Origin: Bacillota bacterium | GTDB taxonomy: Bacteria; Bacillota; DTU030; DUMP01 | Assembly (NCBI GenBank): GCA_012837285.1 | Contig: DURJ01000131.1 | Coordinates: forward strand, 1-47,647 | DNA length: 47,647 nucleotides | Reading direction: 5' to 3' | Shown here: piece after piece, positions 8,384-16,622 of the stretch | How positions within the stretch are numbered: the stretch's first letter is position 1 | How the letters are laid out: every line of letters starts with the position of its first letter | Translations under genes and position numbers: made by a program | Notes under the pieces: model-generated | Seen by the model: the letters and a program-made list of their open reading frames with translations, nothing else | What the model was told of the DNA's origin: nothing | The model's database searches: none

Positions 8384-8423
8384 CAAAAAGACAAGCCTGG
8401 CGGGGTAGTTCCGCCAGGCTTGT
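8384..8423 (-). terminator. Intrinsic terminator of ribU
   Basis: A 13-bp perfect stem (8391-8403 with 8411-8423; arm CAAGCCTGGCGG) and, on the minus strand, CTTTTTGGG after the hairpin. It lies 16 nt beyond the ribU stop. Confidence 0.9.
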
Positions 8424-8439
8424 TGGCACTCTAGTTAGG

Positions 8440-9015
8440 TTATGGCCGGACTTTGTCGGTAGAGGGTATCAAGGCGTCTGCTCCGAGCCATGCACTTACC
8501 CGCTTGTAAAGCAGAAAAGTGGACACGGAAGTGAACAAGCCCTTCATGAGATTAAAGGGAATAATGCCGGCTTTTACCATGGGCATTACTTGCTCCACCG
8601 GTACGTTCCACAAGGGCAAAAACACATAAATGTCGGCAATGGTAATAACAGCCGTCATAACAACAGAGCCGACAATAAGAGATGCGGTGGCACCTTTCAG
8701 GGTACGATAACGACGATAAATAAGGGCGGCCGGAATGACCAGGCTGATGCCGGTGACAAAATTGGCTGACGTGCCGATAATGCCGGCTTCGGAGCGCCCA
8801 GACAAGAGAAAGACAGTGCATTTGATGAGTTCGGTCAGGATACCGGCCATGGGGCCATAAGCGAACCCGGCAATAAGGGCCGGCACGTCGCCGAAGTCGT
8901 ACTTGAGAAACGGGGGCATAAAGGGGAGAGGAAACTCCAGATACATGAGCAGGAATCCCAGGGCTCCTAAAAAGGCTATCTTTACTAGGTACCTGGTGTT
9001 GCGAACCTGGGACAT
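8440..9015 (-). CDS. ribU: Riboflavin ECF transporter, substrate-binding S component
   Basis: A 191-aa membrane protein with about six helices. The N-terminus (KIAFLGALGFLLMYLEFPLP) and the DFGDVPALIAGFAYGPMAG motif are characteristic of RibU, the S component that binds riboflavin and docks on the shared energy-coupling module EcfAA'T, which is not in this window. ATG 9015 follows a GGAGG ribosome binding site. Regulation is visible: an FMN riboswitch and its terminator lie between promoter and gene, so high FMN should shut off uptake. It is monocistronic, ending at a strong terminator. Confidence 0.95.
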   Translation of the reverse strand: MSQVRNTRYLVKIAFLGALGFLLMYLEFPLPFMPPFLKYDFGDVPALIAGFAYGPMAGILTELIKCTVFLLSGRSEAGIIGTSANFVTGISLVIPAALIYRRYRTLKGATASLIVGSVVMTAVITIADIYVFLPLWNVPVEQVMPMVKAGIIPFNLMKGLFTSVSTFLLYKRVSAWLGADALIPSTDKVRP

Positions 9016-9035
9016 TAAACCACAACCTCCTTACA

Positions 9036-9069
9036 AGTAAAAGTCCCCGGAAGAAGTGCCTTCCGGGGA
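9036..9069 (-). terminator. Riboswitch-controlled terminator before ribU
   Basis: Stem TCCCCGGAA (9044-9052) pairs with TTCCGGGGA (9061-9069); on the minus strand it is followed by CTTTTAC. Placed between the FMN aptamer and the ribU start, it fits the expression platform. Confidence 0.85.
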
Positions 9070-9098
9070 ACCATGACCAAGCTGGGGGAAACCAATAC

Positions 9099-9238
9099 CT
9101 TCTCCCATCCGGACTATACCGTCGGCTCTGGATTATACCAGATCAACCACTGTCGTGGCTCGCGGGCTCATCTCGGCTTAGACCGAGTTTCACCGCCGGT
9201 CAGGAATTAGAGGCTCTGCCTCTGCACCTTGCCCTGAA
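9099..9238 (-). ncRNA. FMN riboswitch (RFN element)
   Basis: On the minus strand the conserved blocks appear in order: AGGTGCAGAGGCAGAGCC-like 5' part, CCGGCGGTGAAACTCGGT, AGCCCGCGAGCC and the closing GTCCGGATGGGAGAAGG. These are the hallmarks of the FMN aptamer. It precedes a terminator hairpin and ribU, so FMN binding should favour termination. Confidence 0.97.
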
Positions 9239-9256
9239 GGACTTCTTCCTTATTCA

Positions 9257-9290
9257 ATTCTCTTTTAAGATAGCACAACTCATGGAGAAA
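9257..9290 (-). promoter_or_regulatory. Probable promoter of the FMN-riboswitch/ribU transcript
   Basis: On the minus strand TTGTTT, a 17-bp spacer and TATCTT lie just upstream of the aptamer. The match is moderate. Confidence 0.45.
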
Positions 9291-9429
9291 AACAAGATGC
9301 CCCTGGCGGACTTTTTCGACTAAACCGGCAGGGATTCAAAGCCTGATCACGAATAAAGTCTTAAGCTCAGGAATTTCAGGCAATTTCGGCCAGCAGAGGA
9401 TAGATTGCCGGGGAGGGAGCGGAGCGGCC

Positions 9430-10347
9430 ATGAAAGTCCATGTAGCCCAGGTGGTGAGGAGCCAAATTGCTGTTTGGTCCCGGCAGGAAGGCAAAGAAAT
9501 CGGAGGGATCTTGCTGGGACGGGTGCAGCGCCGCGGTGACTCGGTGCGGCGGGTACGGGTGGAAGCGGCTGTTTTGGCCGCAGGGGCGGAGTCTGTGGGC
9601 AGCAGTATCCGCCTGACACCGGAACTGGTAGCTGCCCTGACCCGCCAGGCCAAGGCGGAGTATCCTACATTTGAAGTGGTAGGCTGGTTTCATACCCACC
9701 ACGGCTTAGGGGCGTTTTTGTCCGGCTATGATACCACTGTGCATAAAGAGCACTTCCCTTCACCGTGGCAGATAGCTTTGGTGTTCGACCCTGTGGTGGG
9801 GAACGAGGCTATCTATATTAATCACGGAGATGAACTTGTTCCTTATACGAAGGAAAGCGAGGACTATTATGATCTGATACCTTTGTCCGGTAGTCGCTAT
9901 CGTTTGGTTGACCCTAAGCGGTTTCTAGCAACGGTAGCATTGCTGGTGGTTGTGGTGGCGGCTGCCACCGGTTTGTGGCGTTGGTTTAGGGAACCGTCGG
10001 CGCCGGTTACCCCTGGAGGACCACCGGCGCAGCAGACCGAAGCCCAGCCACAAGATCCGGCTACGTCCCAACCGTCGGGAGACGGAGTGCCGGCTCCGGG
10101 GTCCGAAACCGGGGAGCAGTTGGGGCCGGGAGATACTGTATACACTGTGCAACCAAATGATACCCTCTGGGGGATTAGCCAGCGATACTATGGTCGAGGA
10201 TCGTATTTTGGGTTGATTTTAGAGCATAATCAAATCTCCAATCCAAGAGAATTGGTACCGGGACAGGAATTGTTACTGCCGCCGCTGCCGGACCCACCGA
10301 CGGCAGAAAGGTCGGAGTCGGCGGCAAGCACCCATGGCGGTAACTGA
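9430..10347 (+). CDS. JAMM/MPN metalloprotease-like protein with TM helix and LysM domain
   Basis: A 305-aa protein of three parts. Residues 1-150 form a JAB/MPN domain with a complete JAMM zinc site: Glu23 (KEIGGILLGR), His88 and His90 (FHTHHG), Ser98 and Asp101 (LSGYD). Residues about 166-185 are a membrane helix, followed by a Pro/Gln-rich linker to about 232. Residues 237-284 are a LysM domain (YTVQPNDTLWGISQRYYG, ending LVPGQELLLP). With no signal peptide before the JAMM part, the likely topology is catalytic domain inside, LysM outside on peptidoglycan. JAMM enzymes cleave isopeptide or peptide bonds. The target is unknown. It is followed by a terminator at 10370. Confidence 0.88.
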   Translation: MKVHVAQVVRSQIAVWSRQEGKEIGGILLGRVQRRGDSVRRVRVEAAVLAAGAESVGSSIRLTPELVAALTRQAKAEYPTFEVVGWFHTHHGLGAFLSGYDTTVHKEHFPSPWQIALVFDPVVGNEAIYINHGDELVPYTKESEDYYDLIPLSGSRYRLVDPKRFLATVALLVVVVAAATGLWRWFREPSAPVTPGGPPAQQTEAQPQDPATSQPSGDGVPAPGSETGEQLGPGDTVYTVQPNDTLWGISQRYYGRGSYFGLILEHNQISNPRELVPGQELLLPPLPDPPTAERSESAASTHGGN

Positions 10348-10369
10348 GAGCATTAGCCGAAGTCTAGTT

Positions 10370-10402
10370 AGAGGGCAGCTGTAAGTGCAGAGCCCTCTTT
10401 TT
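10370..10402 (+). terminator. Intrinsic terminator after the JAMM-LysM gene
   Basis: AGAGGGC (10370-10376) pairs with GCCCTCT (10392-10398), followed by a T-rich run (TTTTTG). Confidence 0.88.
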
Positions 10403-10506
10403 GTTTCGAAGAAATAATGAAGACATCTTCAGGCATGTAAAGACCTCCCAACTGAATATCGATTAAGAGACGATCAGTCGTAACCGGCAAGGGAGGGAAG
10501 GCCAGG

Positions 10507-11658
10507 GTGGGAAGGAGACTAACTGTCAGGACCGTGTGGATAGCTATAGGGGCGCAGCTTTGCTGTCTGGCTTTGGTGGGTGGCCTGTTGTGGCAGAACA
10601 ACTCACTGCTGGCGGCAAGTACGGAGTCACCGGCGGTAACGGCTTGGGTAAAGGACTTGTTTAGCTTGCGCACAGAACTTTTGTCCAGGGGAGAATTAGG
10701 GCTGCTGGAGTCTTTTTATGATCTGAAAACCAGCGGGGGCAGGTGGGCGCTGGAAAAGGAACAAGCTCGAATACAGTATGTACGCCAATGGCTGCAGGCC
10801 AGGAAGATAGAACTGGTGCAGACCGAAGTGCAGTTTACCCGGGTGGAAGAAGACAAAGGTAAAGAGCGAACTAATATTTCTGTTTGTGTTCATACGTTAT
10901 TGACTTATCGTCACCGCGACTATGCTGATCAACCGGAGACCACCATGGGTTGGCGTACGGTACACTGGTTGGAACTAAACAAGAGGGGCGGCCGCTGGGT
11001 GCTGGCAGCGGAATGGTTTTTGGATCCGCTGGAAAATGCCAGCCGATGGCCGACAGTGGCAGAAACCAGGCGGACCCTAAAGAGCGGGACCCAGCAACAA
11101 ATCGGAGCCCAAAACTGGCGCCAGGCAGCAGTTCGTTATGCCGATCGTTATTCCGGGGTAAAGCTGGGCCCCGGCAGCGGCCACTATAACCAGGCCTATC
11201 GCGATTTCTCCGGCCTGGGCGGGGACTGTGCCAACTTTGTTTCCCAAGCTCTTACCGACAAGGACGGGGGTAATTTGCCCCAGGACTGGGGATGGTATTA
11301 TGATAACGGGGAAGGTACGGTGGCGTGGCTTAAGGCCGCATCCTTAGTGCAGCATCTCACGGGCAGTGGCCGAGCCTCATGTGTTGCCCGGGGAGACTTG
11401 GCCCAAGTATGCGCTTTTACGCCGGACCATCCGGTCGGGGCCATTCGGGAACTTCTTCCCGGGGACATTATCGCTTACGAAGAGAAGGGAGAAATTGTCC
11501 ATGTTTCACTAGTGGTGGGCTTTGATCCCGCCGGCTACTTACTGGTGAACAGCCATTCGGCTGATCGGCATCGGGTTCCTTGGGACTTGGGGTACAGTGC
11601 TGACACGGTATATTGGCTGTTGCAGGTGTCGGCCGACAACAATGAAAGTAAGTTTTAG
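10507..11658 (+). CDS. Secreted amidase-domain protein (Amidase_6 type)
   Basis: A 383-aa protein starting at GTG 10507. Residues 8-38 are a signal peptide or N-terminal anchor. Residues about 45-180 resemble a small NTF2-like or helical region of unclear role. Residues about 200-378 are an Amidase_6 domain: YADRYSGV, then YRDFSGLGGDCANFVSQAL with the likely catalytic Cys241, and later His332 (VHVSLVVG) and His350 (VNSHSAD), giving a papain-like Cys/His site. Relatives are exported hydrolases common in spore-forming Bacillota, thought to act on cell-wall peptides; the exact substrate is not known. It is separated from the upstream gene by a terminator. Confidence 0.87.
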   Translation: MGRRLTVRTVWIAIGAQLCCLALVGGLLWQNNSLLAASTESPAVTAWVKDLFSLRTELLSRGELGLLESFYDLKTSGGRWALEKEQARIQYVRQWLQARKIELVQTEVQFTRVEEDKGKERTNISVCVHTLLTYRHRDYADQPETTMGWRTVHWLELNKRGGRWVLAAEWFLDPLENASRWPTVAETRRTLKSGTQQQIGAQNWRQAAVRYADRYSGVKLGPGSGHYNQAYRDFSGLGGDCANFVSQALTDKDGGNLPQDWGWYYDNGEGTVAWLKAASLVQHLTGSGRASCVARGDLAQVCAFTPDHPVGAIRELLPGDIIAYEEKGEIVHVSLVVGFDPAGYLLVNSHSADRHRVPWDLGYSADTVYWLLQVSADNNESKF

Positions 11659-11770
11659 TCATAAGTGGGAGGATTAACCTTTGCTTCAGCGAATATAATA
11701 TTAGGTGTGCCTAAGGGCCGTTTGGGCACCCCTAGTAAGGGATTGGATTAGGCGGAGGGGGGTGTTAGGT

Positions 11771-12541
11771 ATGCAGATCGATTTATCGGTAAATACAGCA
11801 CTACCGTTGGCTTTAGAAGGAATTGAGCTGCGCTTTGGAGCAGACGTGGAGCCGGTGGCCCCGACGGTACGTTTAGCCGGGGAGATGCGCGAACTGTTTT
11901 ATGCACCGGCCGTGGTGGACTCTAAGCAGCAGCTTTATTTTATGTATCACGGCATTTGTCTAAACAAAGACCAAGAGTTGATTGAGCGTCATGGCTTGCG
12001 GTATGACATTACTATTATGCCACCGGCTCTCATTGGGCCGGAGTACGTAAAGACCGCCGGGCATTACAATCCGGCGGCAGCGGGGACAGAAGAGACCTAC
12101 CCGGAAGTGTATGAGGTGGTTCAAGGGCAGGCCCACTTTTTGCTGCAGTATCTTGATCCGGAGCTTAACTCAGTGGAAGAAGTAGTCCTGTTTGAAGCCG
12201 GTGCCGGGGATAAGGTCATTATCCCGCCGAACCGGGGCTTGGTGATAATTAACCCGGCTAACGAAACACTGGTGACCGCCAATTGGGTGGCAGACGGCTT
12301 TTCTTCCTCGTCGGAGCTTTTTGTTAAGTTGAGCGGGGCGGTGTATTACGAGGTGCGGGTGCAGGGGGTATCCACCTTTATTGCCAACCCCCACTATGAT
12401 TATGTTCCTCAGCTACAGCGCCGACTGGCGCGCCAGTATAGGGATTTAGGTTTGGTAAAAGGGGTTACACTATACGAAGCGTTCATCGATAGTCCTGAAC
12501 TTTTCCGCTATCTTACCGATCCGAGCTTGTGCCCGTCTTAA
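11771..12541 (+). CDS. Cupin-type glucose-6-phosphate isomerase homologue with altered metal ligands
   Basis: A 256-aa protein of the archaeal-type (cupin) phosphoglucose isomerase family. The cupin core is KTAGHYNPAA, then YPEVYEVVQGQAHFLLQ and KVIIPPNRGLVIINP. The family metal site is normally GHxH, a Glu in the EVY motif and a His after PP. Here His98 and Glu112 are kept, but the second His is Asn100 and the late His position is Leu157. Isomerase activity is therefore uncertain. The ATG at 11771 has a G-rich ribosome binding site; a longer in-frame start at 11705 lies in unrelated sequence. It directly precedes pfkA, fitting a role in upper glycolysis. Confidence 0.82.
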   Translation: MQIDLSVNTALPLALEGIELRFGADVEPVAPTVRLAGEMRELFYAPAVVDSKQQLYFMYHGICLNKDQELIERHGLRYDITIMPPALIGPEYVKTAGHYNPAAAGTEETYPEVYEVVQGQAHFLLQYLDPELNSVEEVVLFEAGAGDKVIIPPNRGLVIINPANETLVTANWVADGFSSSSELFVKLSGAVYYEVRVQGVSTFIANPHYDYVPQLQRRLARQYRDLGLVKGVTLYEAFIDSPELFRYLTDPSLCPS

Positions 12542-12558
12542 GACCGAGGTGATGATTA

Positions 12559-13518
12559 TTGCAAAAAGCAGCGGTTTTAACCAGCGGGGGCGACGCGCCC
12601 GGCATGAATGCCGCTATCCGGGCGGTGGTTCATCAGGCGACAGTACACGAACTAATGGTGGTAGGTATCAGGCACGGGTTTGAGGGGTTGTTAGAGCGGG
12701 ACTTCGTGGAGCTGAATTTGAGCTCGGTGGACGGTATTATCCAGCATGGCGGTACGATCTTACGGAGTGCCCGCTGTGACCGCTTTTTTACACCGGCCGG
12801 ACAGGATCAAGGAGCAGCCAACCTAAAAGAGGCCGGAATACAAGGCCTTATTGTTATCGGTGGAGAAGGTACCTATCGCGGCGGGGCGGCCCTGGTAAGC
12901 CGAGGTGTTTCGGTGGTGGGGATACCCGGTACTATCGATAACGATATCGCGTGTACGGACTCTAGCATCGGTTTCGACACGGCGGTAAACACAGTGGTTG
13001 AGGCCATGAACAAGATTCGCGATACTGCCACCGCTCACGAACGAACCTTTGTGGTGGAAGTGATGGGACGAGCCTCGGGACACATTGCCTTGATGGCCGG
13101 CTTGGCAGGAGGGGCGGAGTCTATTTTGGTTCCGGAGATCGAGTTTGATCTAGACGATGTCTGTCGGCACCTCAAATGGAGTGCAGAGCGAGGCAAGGTG
13201 CACAGTATTATCTTGCTAGCTGAAGGGGTAGCTTCGGCGTATGCCCTGGGCGAAGAGGTGAAAAAGCGAACCGGCTTTGACACCAGAGTTATTGTGCTGG
13301 GTCATCTGCAGCGGGGAGGTGCACCGACGGCTTTCGACCGCATCTTGGCCAGTCGGATGGGGGCCCGGGCGGTGGAAGTGTTGCTCGCGGGTGGACAGGG
13401 GACCGCCATGTCTCTGGTTGCCGGGCAGATAAGGGCGGTACCTTTTTCGCAGGTGTTTGCCGCTACCAAAGAGTTGGATCGCTCACTTTATGATTTGGCG
13501 GCGATTTTGGCTCTCTAA
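12559..13518 (+). CDS. pfkA: 6-phosphofructokinase
   Basis: A 319-aa PfkA-type enzyme that phosphorylates fructose 6-phosphate. Start TTG 12559 with a GAGGTG site. Visible motifs: TSGGDAPGMNAAIRA at the N-terminus, PGTIDNDI with the catalytic Asp127, MGRASGHIA and GHLQRGGAPTAFDR. Gly104 and Gly124 point to ATP rather than pyrophosphate as donor. The nucleotide/magnesium motif is GGEGTYRGG, so the usual Asp103 is Glu. It starts 17 nt after the cupin isomerase homologue and is probably cotranscribed. A GC-rich hairpin follows the gene. Confidence 0.95.
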   Translation: MQKAAVLTSGGDAPGMNAAIRAVVHQATVHELMVVGIRHGFEGLLERDFVELNLSSVDGIIQHGGTILRSARCDRFFTPAGQDQGAANLKEAGIQGLIVIGGEGTYRGGAALVSRGVSVVGIPGTIDNDIACTDSSIGFDTAVNTVVEAMNKIRDTATAHERTFVVEVMGRASGHIALMAGLAGGAESILVPEIEFDLDDVCRHLKWSAERGKVHSIILLAEGVASAYALGEEVKKRTGFDTRVIVLGHLQRGGAPTAFDRILASRMGARAVEVLLAGGQGTAMSLVAGQIRAVPFSQVFAATKELDRSLYDLAAILAL

Positions 13519-13537
13519 ATAGCGGCTCTGAAATAGA

Positions 13538-13581
13538 GGGGGGCGGTTGGCCTGAGAACCGGCTGGGACCAACAGCCCCCC
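13538..13581. terminator. GC-rich hairpin between convergent pfkA and DUF2935 genes
   Basis: GGGGGGCGGTTGG (13538-13550) pairs with CCAACAGCCCCCC (13569-13581) with one mismatch. The flanking U-tracts are poor in both directions, but the location between convergent genes suggests a shared terminator. Confidence 0.6.
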
Positions 13582-13605
13582 TTGGCTTGCCGGCGTTTTC
13601 CAATT

Positions 13606-14424
13606 CTAGAAGATGAGAAATCGGGAAGCACGGAGGTCTTCGGTGAAGCGACGGGCTTCTTTCATCATGTGGCGGAGGAGAAAGCGAGAGTTAGGGTCGG
13701 TATAACGCCCCAGCAGTTCTTCCAGGAACCGCAAATATTCCAGGACCAAGTTTCGGGCCATCAGGGCCAGTCGGCGCACCTCGGCGGTAATTGCTTCTGG
13801 AACCTGCCCTGGAAGAGACAATGCTTCCAGTAATCGGCGGGCCGATAGTTCCAGCGCCCGCCATTCGCGCTCAAACCGAAGTAAGTTTTCTCGGTCGGCA
13901 GCAGTAAGCCCTGGCAAGGTGGCCCGGAGAAGCTGGCTGTGCTCGCGCTGGTCCTTGGTCCAAAACACCAGCTTTCTGAGGAAAGATTCCACTGTCTCCG
14001 GCGGCAGAGGCTGGCTTTGCGGAGGTAGCGCCAATTCCAATCGAAGCAGAATTGCGCCCAAATGTCTTGATTCCATCCGCATATGGTTTAACAGGAGAGT
14101 GCTGTCTGTTTCCGGATACACCGGCATCAGCTCACCGAGAAAGGTCAGGAACTCTTCGTTCAGCCGTTGGGCTTCCCGAACGAGGGTTGCTGCTTGAGCC
14201 AGAAGTTCGGTCTGCTGCTGGGGAGATTGTCTCAGGCGCAACTCGATGTTTTCAACCTGGCTTACCAAATCAGCAAACCGGCGTTGAAAAGAGGACAGCT
14301 CGTTTGCATAGATTGGCCGCAGGCGGGGAAGTACTGTTAGCAGGATCCGGGCGTGTTCACTTTGGATATCTGCCCAAAACCTAACTTGGGCCAGGAGAGA
14401 TCCTATTTCCTCCGAAGTGGGCAC
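13606..14424 (-). CDS. DUF2935 family protein, two repeats
   Basis: A 272-aa soluble, strongly helical protein made of two similar halves. Each begins with a FW...EH motif (FWADIQSEHARILL near residue 17; FWTKDQREHSQLL near 152) and contains a later HM..E segment (HMRMESRHL and HMMKEARRF). This is the DUF2935 pattern; His/Glu residues at these positions suggest a metal-binding helical bundle, though the function is not established. GTG 14424 follows an AAGGGAGGG site. It is divergent from the TGS-uridine kinase gene and monocistronic. Confidence 0.88.
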   Translation of the reverse strand: MPTSEEIGSLLAQVRFWADIQSEHARILLTVLPRLRPIYANELSSFQRRFADLVSQVENIELRLRQSPQQQTELLAQAATLVREAQRLNEEFLTFLGELMPVYPETDSTLLLNHMRMESRHLGAILLRLELALPPQSQPLPPETVESFLRKLVFWTKDQREHSQLLRATLPGLTAADRENLLRFEREWRALELSARRLLEALSLPGQVPEAITAEVRRLALMARNLVLEYLRFLEELLGRYTDPNSRFLLRHMMKEARRFTEDLRASRFLIF

Positions 14425-14503
14425 TGGTTTCCCTCCCTTCGGTTATCTACTCAGGCCATTTTATGCGTATTATCACCGGGGTGTGCCGTCGGCAGATCTA
14501 AGA

Positions 14504-14509
14504 TATAAT
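14504..14509 (+). promoter_or_regulatory. -10 box upstream of the TGS-uridine kinase gene
   Basis: TATAAT at 14504-14509; the -35 is weak. A start site near 14516 would leave only about 5 nt before the GTG at 14521, which argues for the downstream GTG at 14554 as the real start codon. Confidence 0.6.
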
Positions 14510-14553
14510 AAAAGGGCGGTGTGACTACTCTTGATATGGGGGAGGAGAACAAA

Positions 14554-16206
14554 GTGTCACCGAGAAATAGGATCAGAGTTTTGGTTGGTGACCAAGTAGA
14601 GTGGGTTCCGGCTGGGACCACCCTGATGGATTTAAGCCGACGCTGGCAGCCGGAACATGCGTCAACAATTGCTGCTGCTATGGTAAACGGCGAGCTCAGA
14701 GAGCTTACCTGGGCCCTGACGACGGATGCCCAGATTAGATTCCTGGATTTATCCACCGACGACGGACAACGCATTTATATCCGCAGCCTTTCTTTCTTAC
14801 TTGTCCGGGCGGCCAAAGATATTCTTCCCGACAGCCAGATCAGTATTGAGCATTCGCTGGGAAACGGCCTTTATGTAGAGCTCCGGGGCTCCCATCTGCT
14901 GACGGAAGAAGACGTACCGGTATTAGAAGAGCGGATGCGGCAGCTGGCCCAGGCTGATTTGCCGTTCAAGAAGGGTCAACTGCCTTTGAACAGAGCCCAG
15001 GAGATTTTTCGCCGTCAGGGTCAACTGGATAAGGCTGAATTGCTCAACTACCGTAAGAAAGGTTACCTTAATCTGTACGAACTGGATGGACTGTACGACT
15101 ATTTTTTCGGCTATATGGTACCTAGCACAGGCTTTTTGGATAAGTTCGCCCTGCATTTTTATTTGCCGGGCATGATTCTCCTTTTTCCCAACCGTTATCA
15201 ACCGGAAGTGCTGCCGCCATATCAGGATCAGCCCAAACTGGCCGGAATTTTCCGCGAAGCTGAGCGCTGGGGCGATATTCTTCAGGTTGGGGATGTGGCG
15301 TCACTGAACGGTCTTGTGACCTCGGGGCAAGGCCCGGAATTGGTGCAGATTGCCGAAGCTTTGCACGAAAAAAAGATTGCCGAAATTGCTGATGAAATTA
15401 CGGCCAGACATGATGATGTACGGGTGGTGTTTATCGCTGGCCCTTCTTCTTCTGGCAAGACAACCTTCTGCCAGCGCTTGTACATTCAGCTGCGGGTTAA
15501 CGGATTATCTCCAGTAACAATCTCTTTGGACGACTACTTTGTCGATCGAGAAGAGACGCCGCTGGATGAAAGCGGTCAGTATGATTTTGAAGCCTTAGAA
15601 GCCTTGGATCTAAAATTATTTAACCAGCAATTGGTTAAGTTAATTCAAGGAATAGAAGTAGAGGTGCCGGTGTTTGATTTTAAGCAAGGTTGTCGCACCT
15701 GGGTTGGACGTCGGCTGAAGGTGGAGCCTGGCCAGCCTATCCTGATCGAAGGTATCCATGGATTGAATCCCAAACTTACACCGGCTATTCCGAAAGAAAA
15801 GCAGTTTCGTATTTACATCAGCGCCTTGACCCAGCTTAACATAGACCGCCATAATCGCATTCCCACCACTGACACCAGGTTGCTACGGCGTATTGTTCGC
15901 GATAGCAAGTATCGTTCTGCCAGCCCGGAAGATACTATTTTACGCTGGGCGTCTGTTCGGCGGGGCGAGGAACGCAACATCTTCCCTTATCAGGAAGAAG
16001 CTGATGTAATGTTCAACTCGGCGTTGGTGTATGAGTTAGGTGCCATCAAACGCCAGGCCGAGGCAGTATTAGCTCAAATACCTCTTCACAGCCCGGCTTA
16101 CCCTAGGGCGAAGATGTTGACCAAGTTTCTGGCTTATTTTTGTCCTCTGGATGACCTGAAGCACATTCCGCGCAACTCTATTTTACGGGAGTTTATCGGT
16201 TGTTGA
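14554..16206 (+). CDS. TGS-domain uridine kinase-like protein
   Basis: About 550 residues. The N-terminal 60 residues look like a TGS domain (IRVLVGDQVEWVPAGTTLMDL), followed by a threonyl-tRNA synthetase-like second additional domain (EHSLGNGLYVE... region to about 200). From about 275 it is a uridine/phosphoribulokinase-type P-loop kinase: VFIAGPSSSGKTTF Walker A, SLDDYFVD, and LIEGIHGLNP. Members are common in Bacillota and are annotated as uridine kinases, but the substrate of the TGS-fused type is not settled. GTG 14554 lies 6 nt after GGGGGAGGAG (14538-14547), so it is preferred over GTG 14521. Confidence 0.9.
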   Translation: MSPRNRIRVLVGDQVEWVPAGTTLMDLSRRWQPEHASTIAAAMVNGELRELTWALTTDAQIRFLDLSTDDGQRIYIRSLSFLLVRAAKDILPDSQISIEHSLGNGLYVELRGSHLLTEEDVPVLEERMRQLAQADLPFKKGQLPLNRAQEIFRRQGQLDKAELLNYRKKGYLNLYELDGLYDYFFGYMVPSTGFLDKFALHFYLPGMILLFPNRYQPEVLPPYQDQPKLAGIFREAERWGDILQVGDVASLNGLVTSGQGPELVQIAEALHEKKIAEIADEITARHDDVRVVFIAGPSSSGKTTFCQRLYIQLRVNGLSPVTISLDDYFVDREETPLDESGQYDFEALEALDLKLFNQQLVKLIQGIEVEVPVFDFKQGCRTWVGRRLKVEPGQPILIEGIHGLNPKLTPAIPKEKQFRIYISALTQLNIDRHNRIPTTDTRLLRRIVRDSKYRSASPEDTILRWASVRRGEERNIFPYQEEADVMFNSALVYELGAIKRQAEAVLAQIPLHSPAYPRAKMLTKFLAYFCPLDDLKHIPRNSILREFIGC

Positions 16207-16226
16207 CTTTTTCCGCCCTGGAACTC

Positions 16227-16255
16227 TTGACTAATAGAAGGAAATTGTGTAATAT
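16227..16255 (+). promoter_or_regulatory. Sigma-A promoter of groESL
   Basis: TTGACT (16227-16232), a 17-bp spacer and TAATAT (16250-16255), immediately upstream of the CIRCE element. Confidence 0.88.
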
Positions 16256-16267
16256 AAATCTTGGTTG

Positions 16268-16294
16268 TTAGCACTCACCTTAGATGAGTGCTAA
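16268..16294 (+). promoter_or_regulatory. CIRCE operator (HrcA site)
   Basis: TTAGCACTC, 9 nt, GAGTGCTAA: an exact match to the consensus inverted repeat. HrcA bound here represses the chaperonin operon and is released on heat stress. hrcA itself is not in the window. Confidence 0.98.
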
Positions 16295-16317
16295 AAGGAC
16301 GAAAGGAGGTCTAGTCT

Positions 16318-16605
16318 ATGTTAAAACCACTCGGTGATAGGGTTGTGGTGAAGACCATCACCGCCGAAGAAAGGACCAAGGGAGGTATCGTCCTACCTGA
16401 TACGGCTAAAGAAAAGCCGCAGGAGGGCGAGATTATTGCCGTTGGGCCGGGACGGGTTCTAGACAACGGAGAGCGGCTGGCTCCTGAGGTTAAAGTCGGG
16501 GATCGGGTGATTTACGCCAAATATGGCGGCACCGAGGTCAAGTTTGACGACGAGGAATATCTTATCCTTAGAGAAAGTGATGTCCTCGCAATTGTGGAAA
16601 AATAA
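16318..16605 (+). CDS. groES: Co-chaperonin GroES
   Basis: A 95-aa protein of normal GroES length starting [12 protein letters not shown]. The mobile loop that contacts GroEL is present ([18 protein letters not shown]), as is the conserved [13 protein letters not shown] stretch. Seven copies form the lid on the GroEL cage. The ATG follows AAAGGAGGT. First gene of the CIRCE-controlled pair, 17 nt before groEL. Confidence 0.99.
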   Translation: MLKPLGDRVVVKTITAEERTKGGIVLPDTAKEKPQEGEIIAVGPGRVLDNGERLAPEVKVGDRVIYAKYGGTEVKFDDEEYLILRESDVLAIVEK

Positions 16606-16622
16606 CCGGAGGAGGGATTTAG

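Noticed and set aside
8371-8769. A 132-codon plus-strand frame over ribU
   Set aside because: It is antisense to ribU, which has strong family, riboswitch and terminator support.
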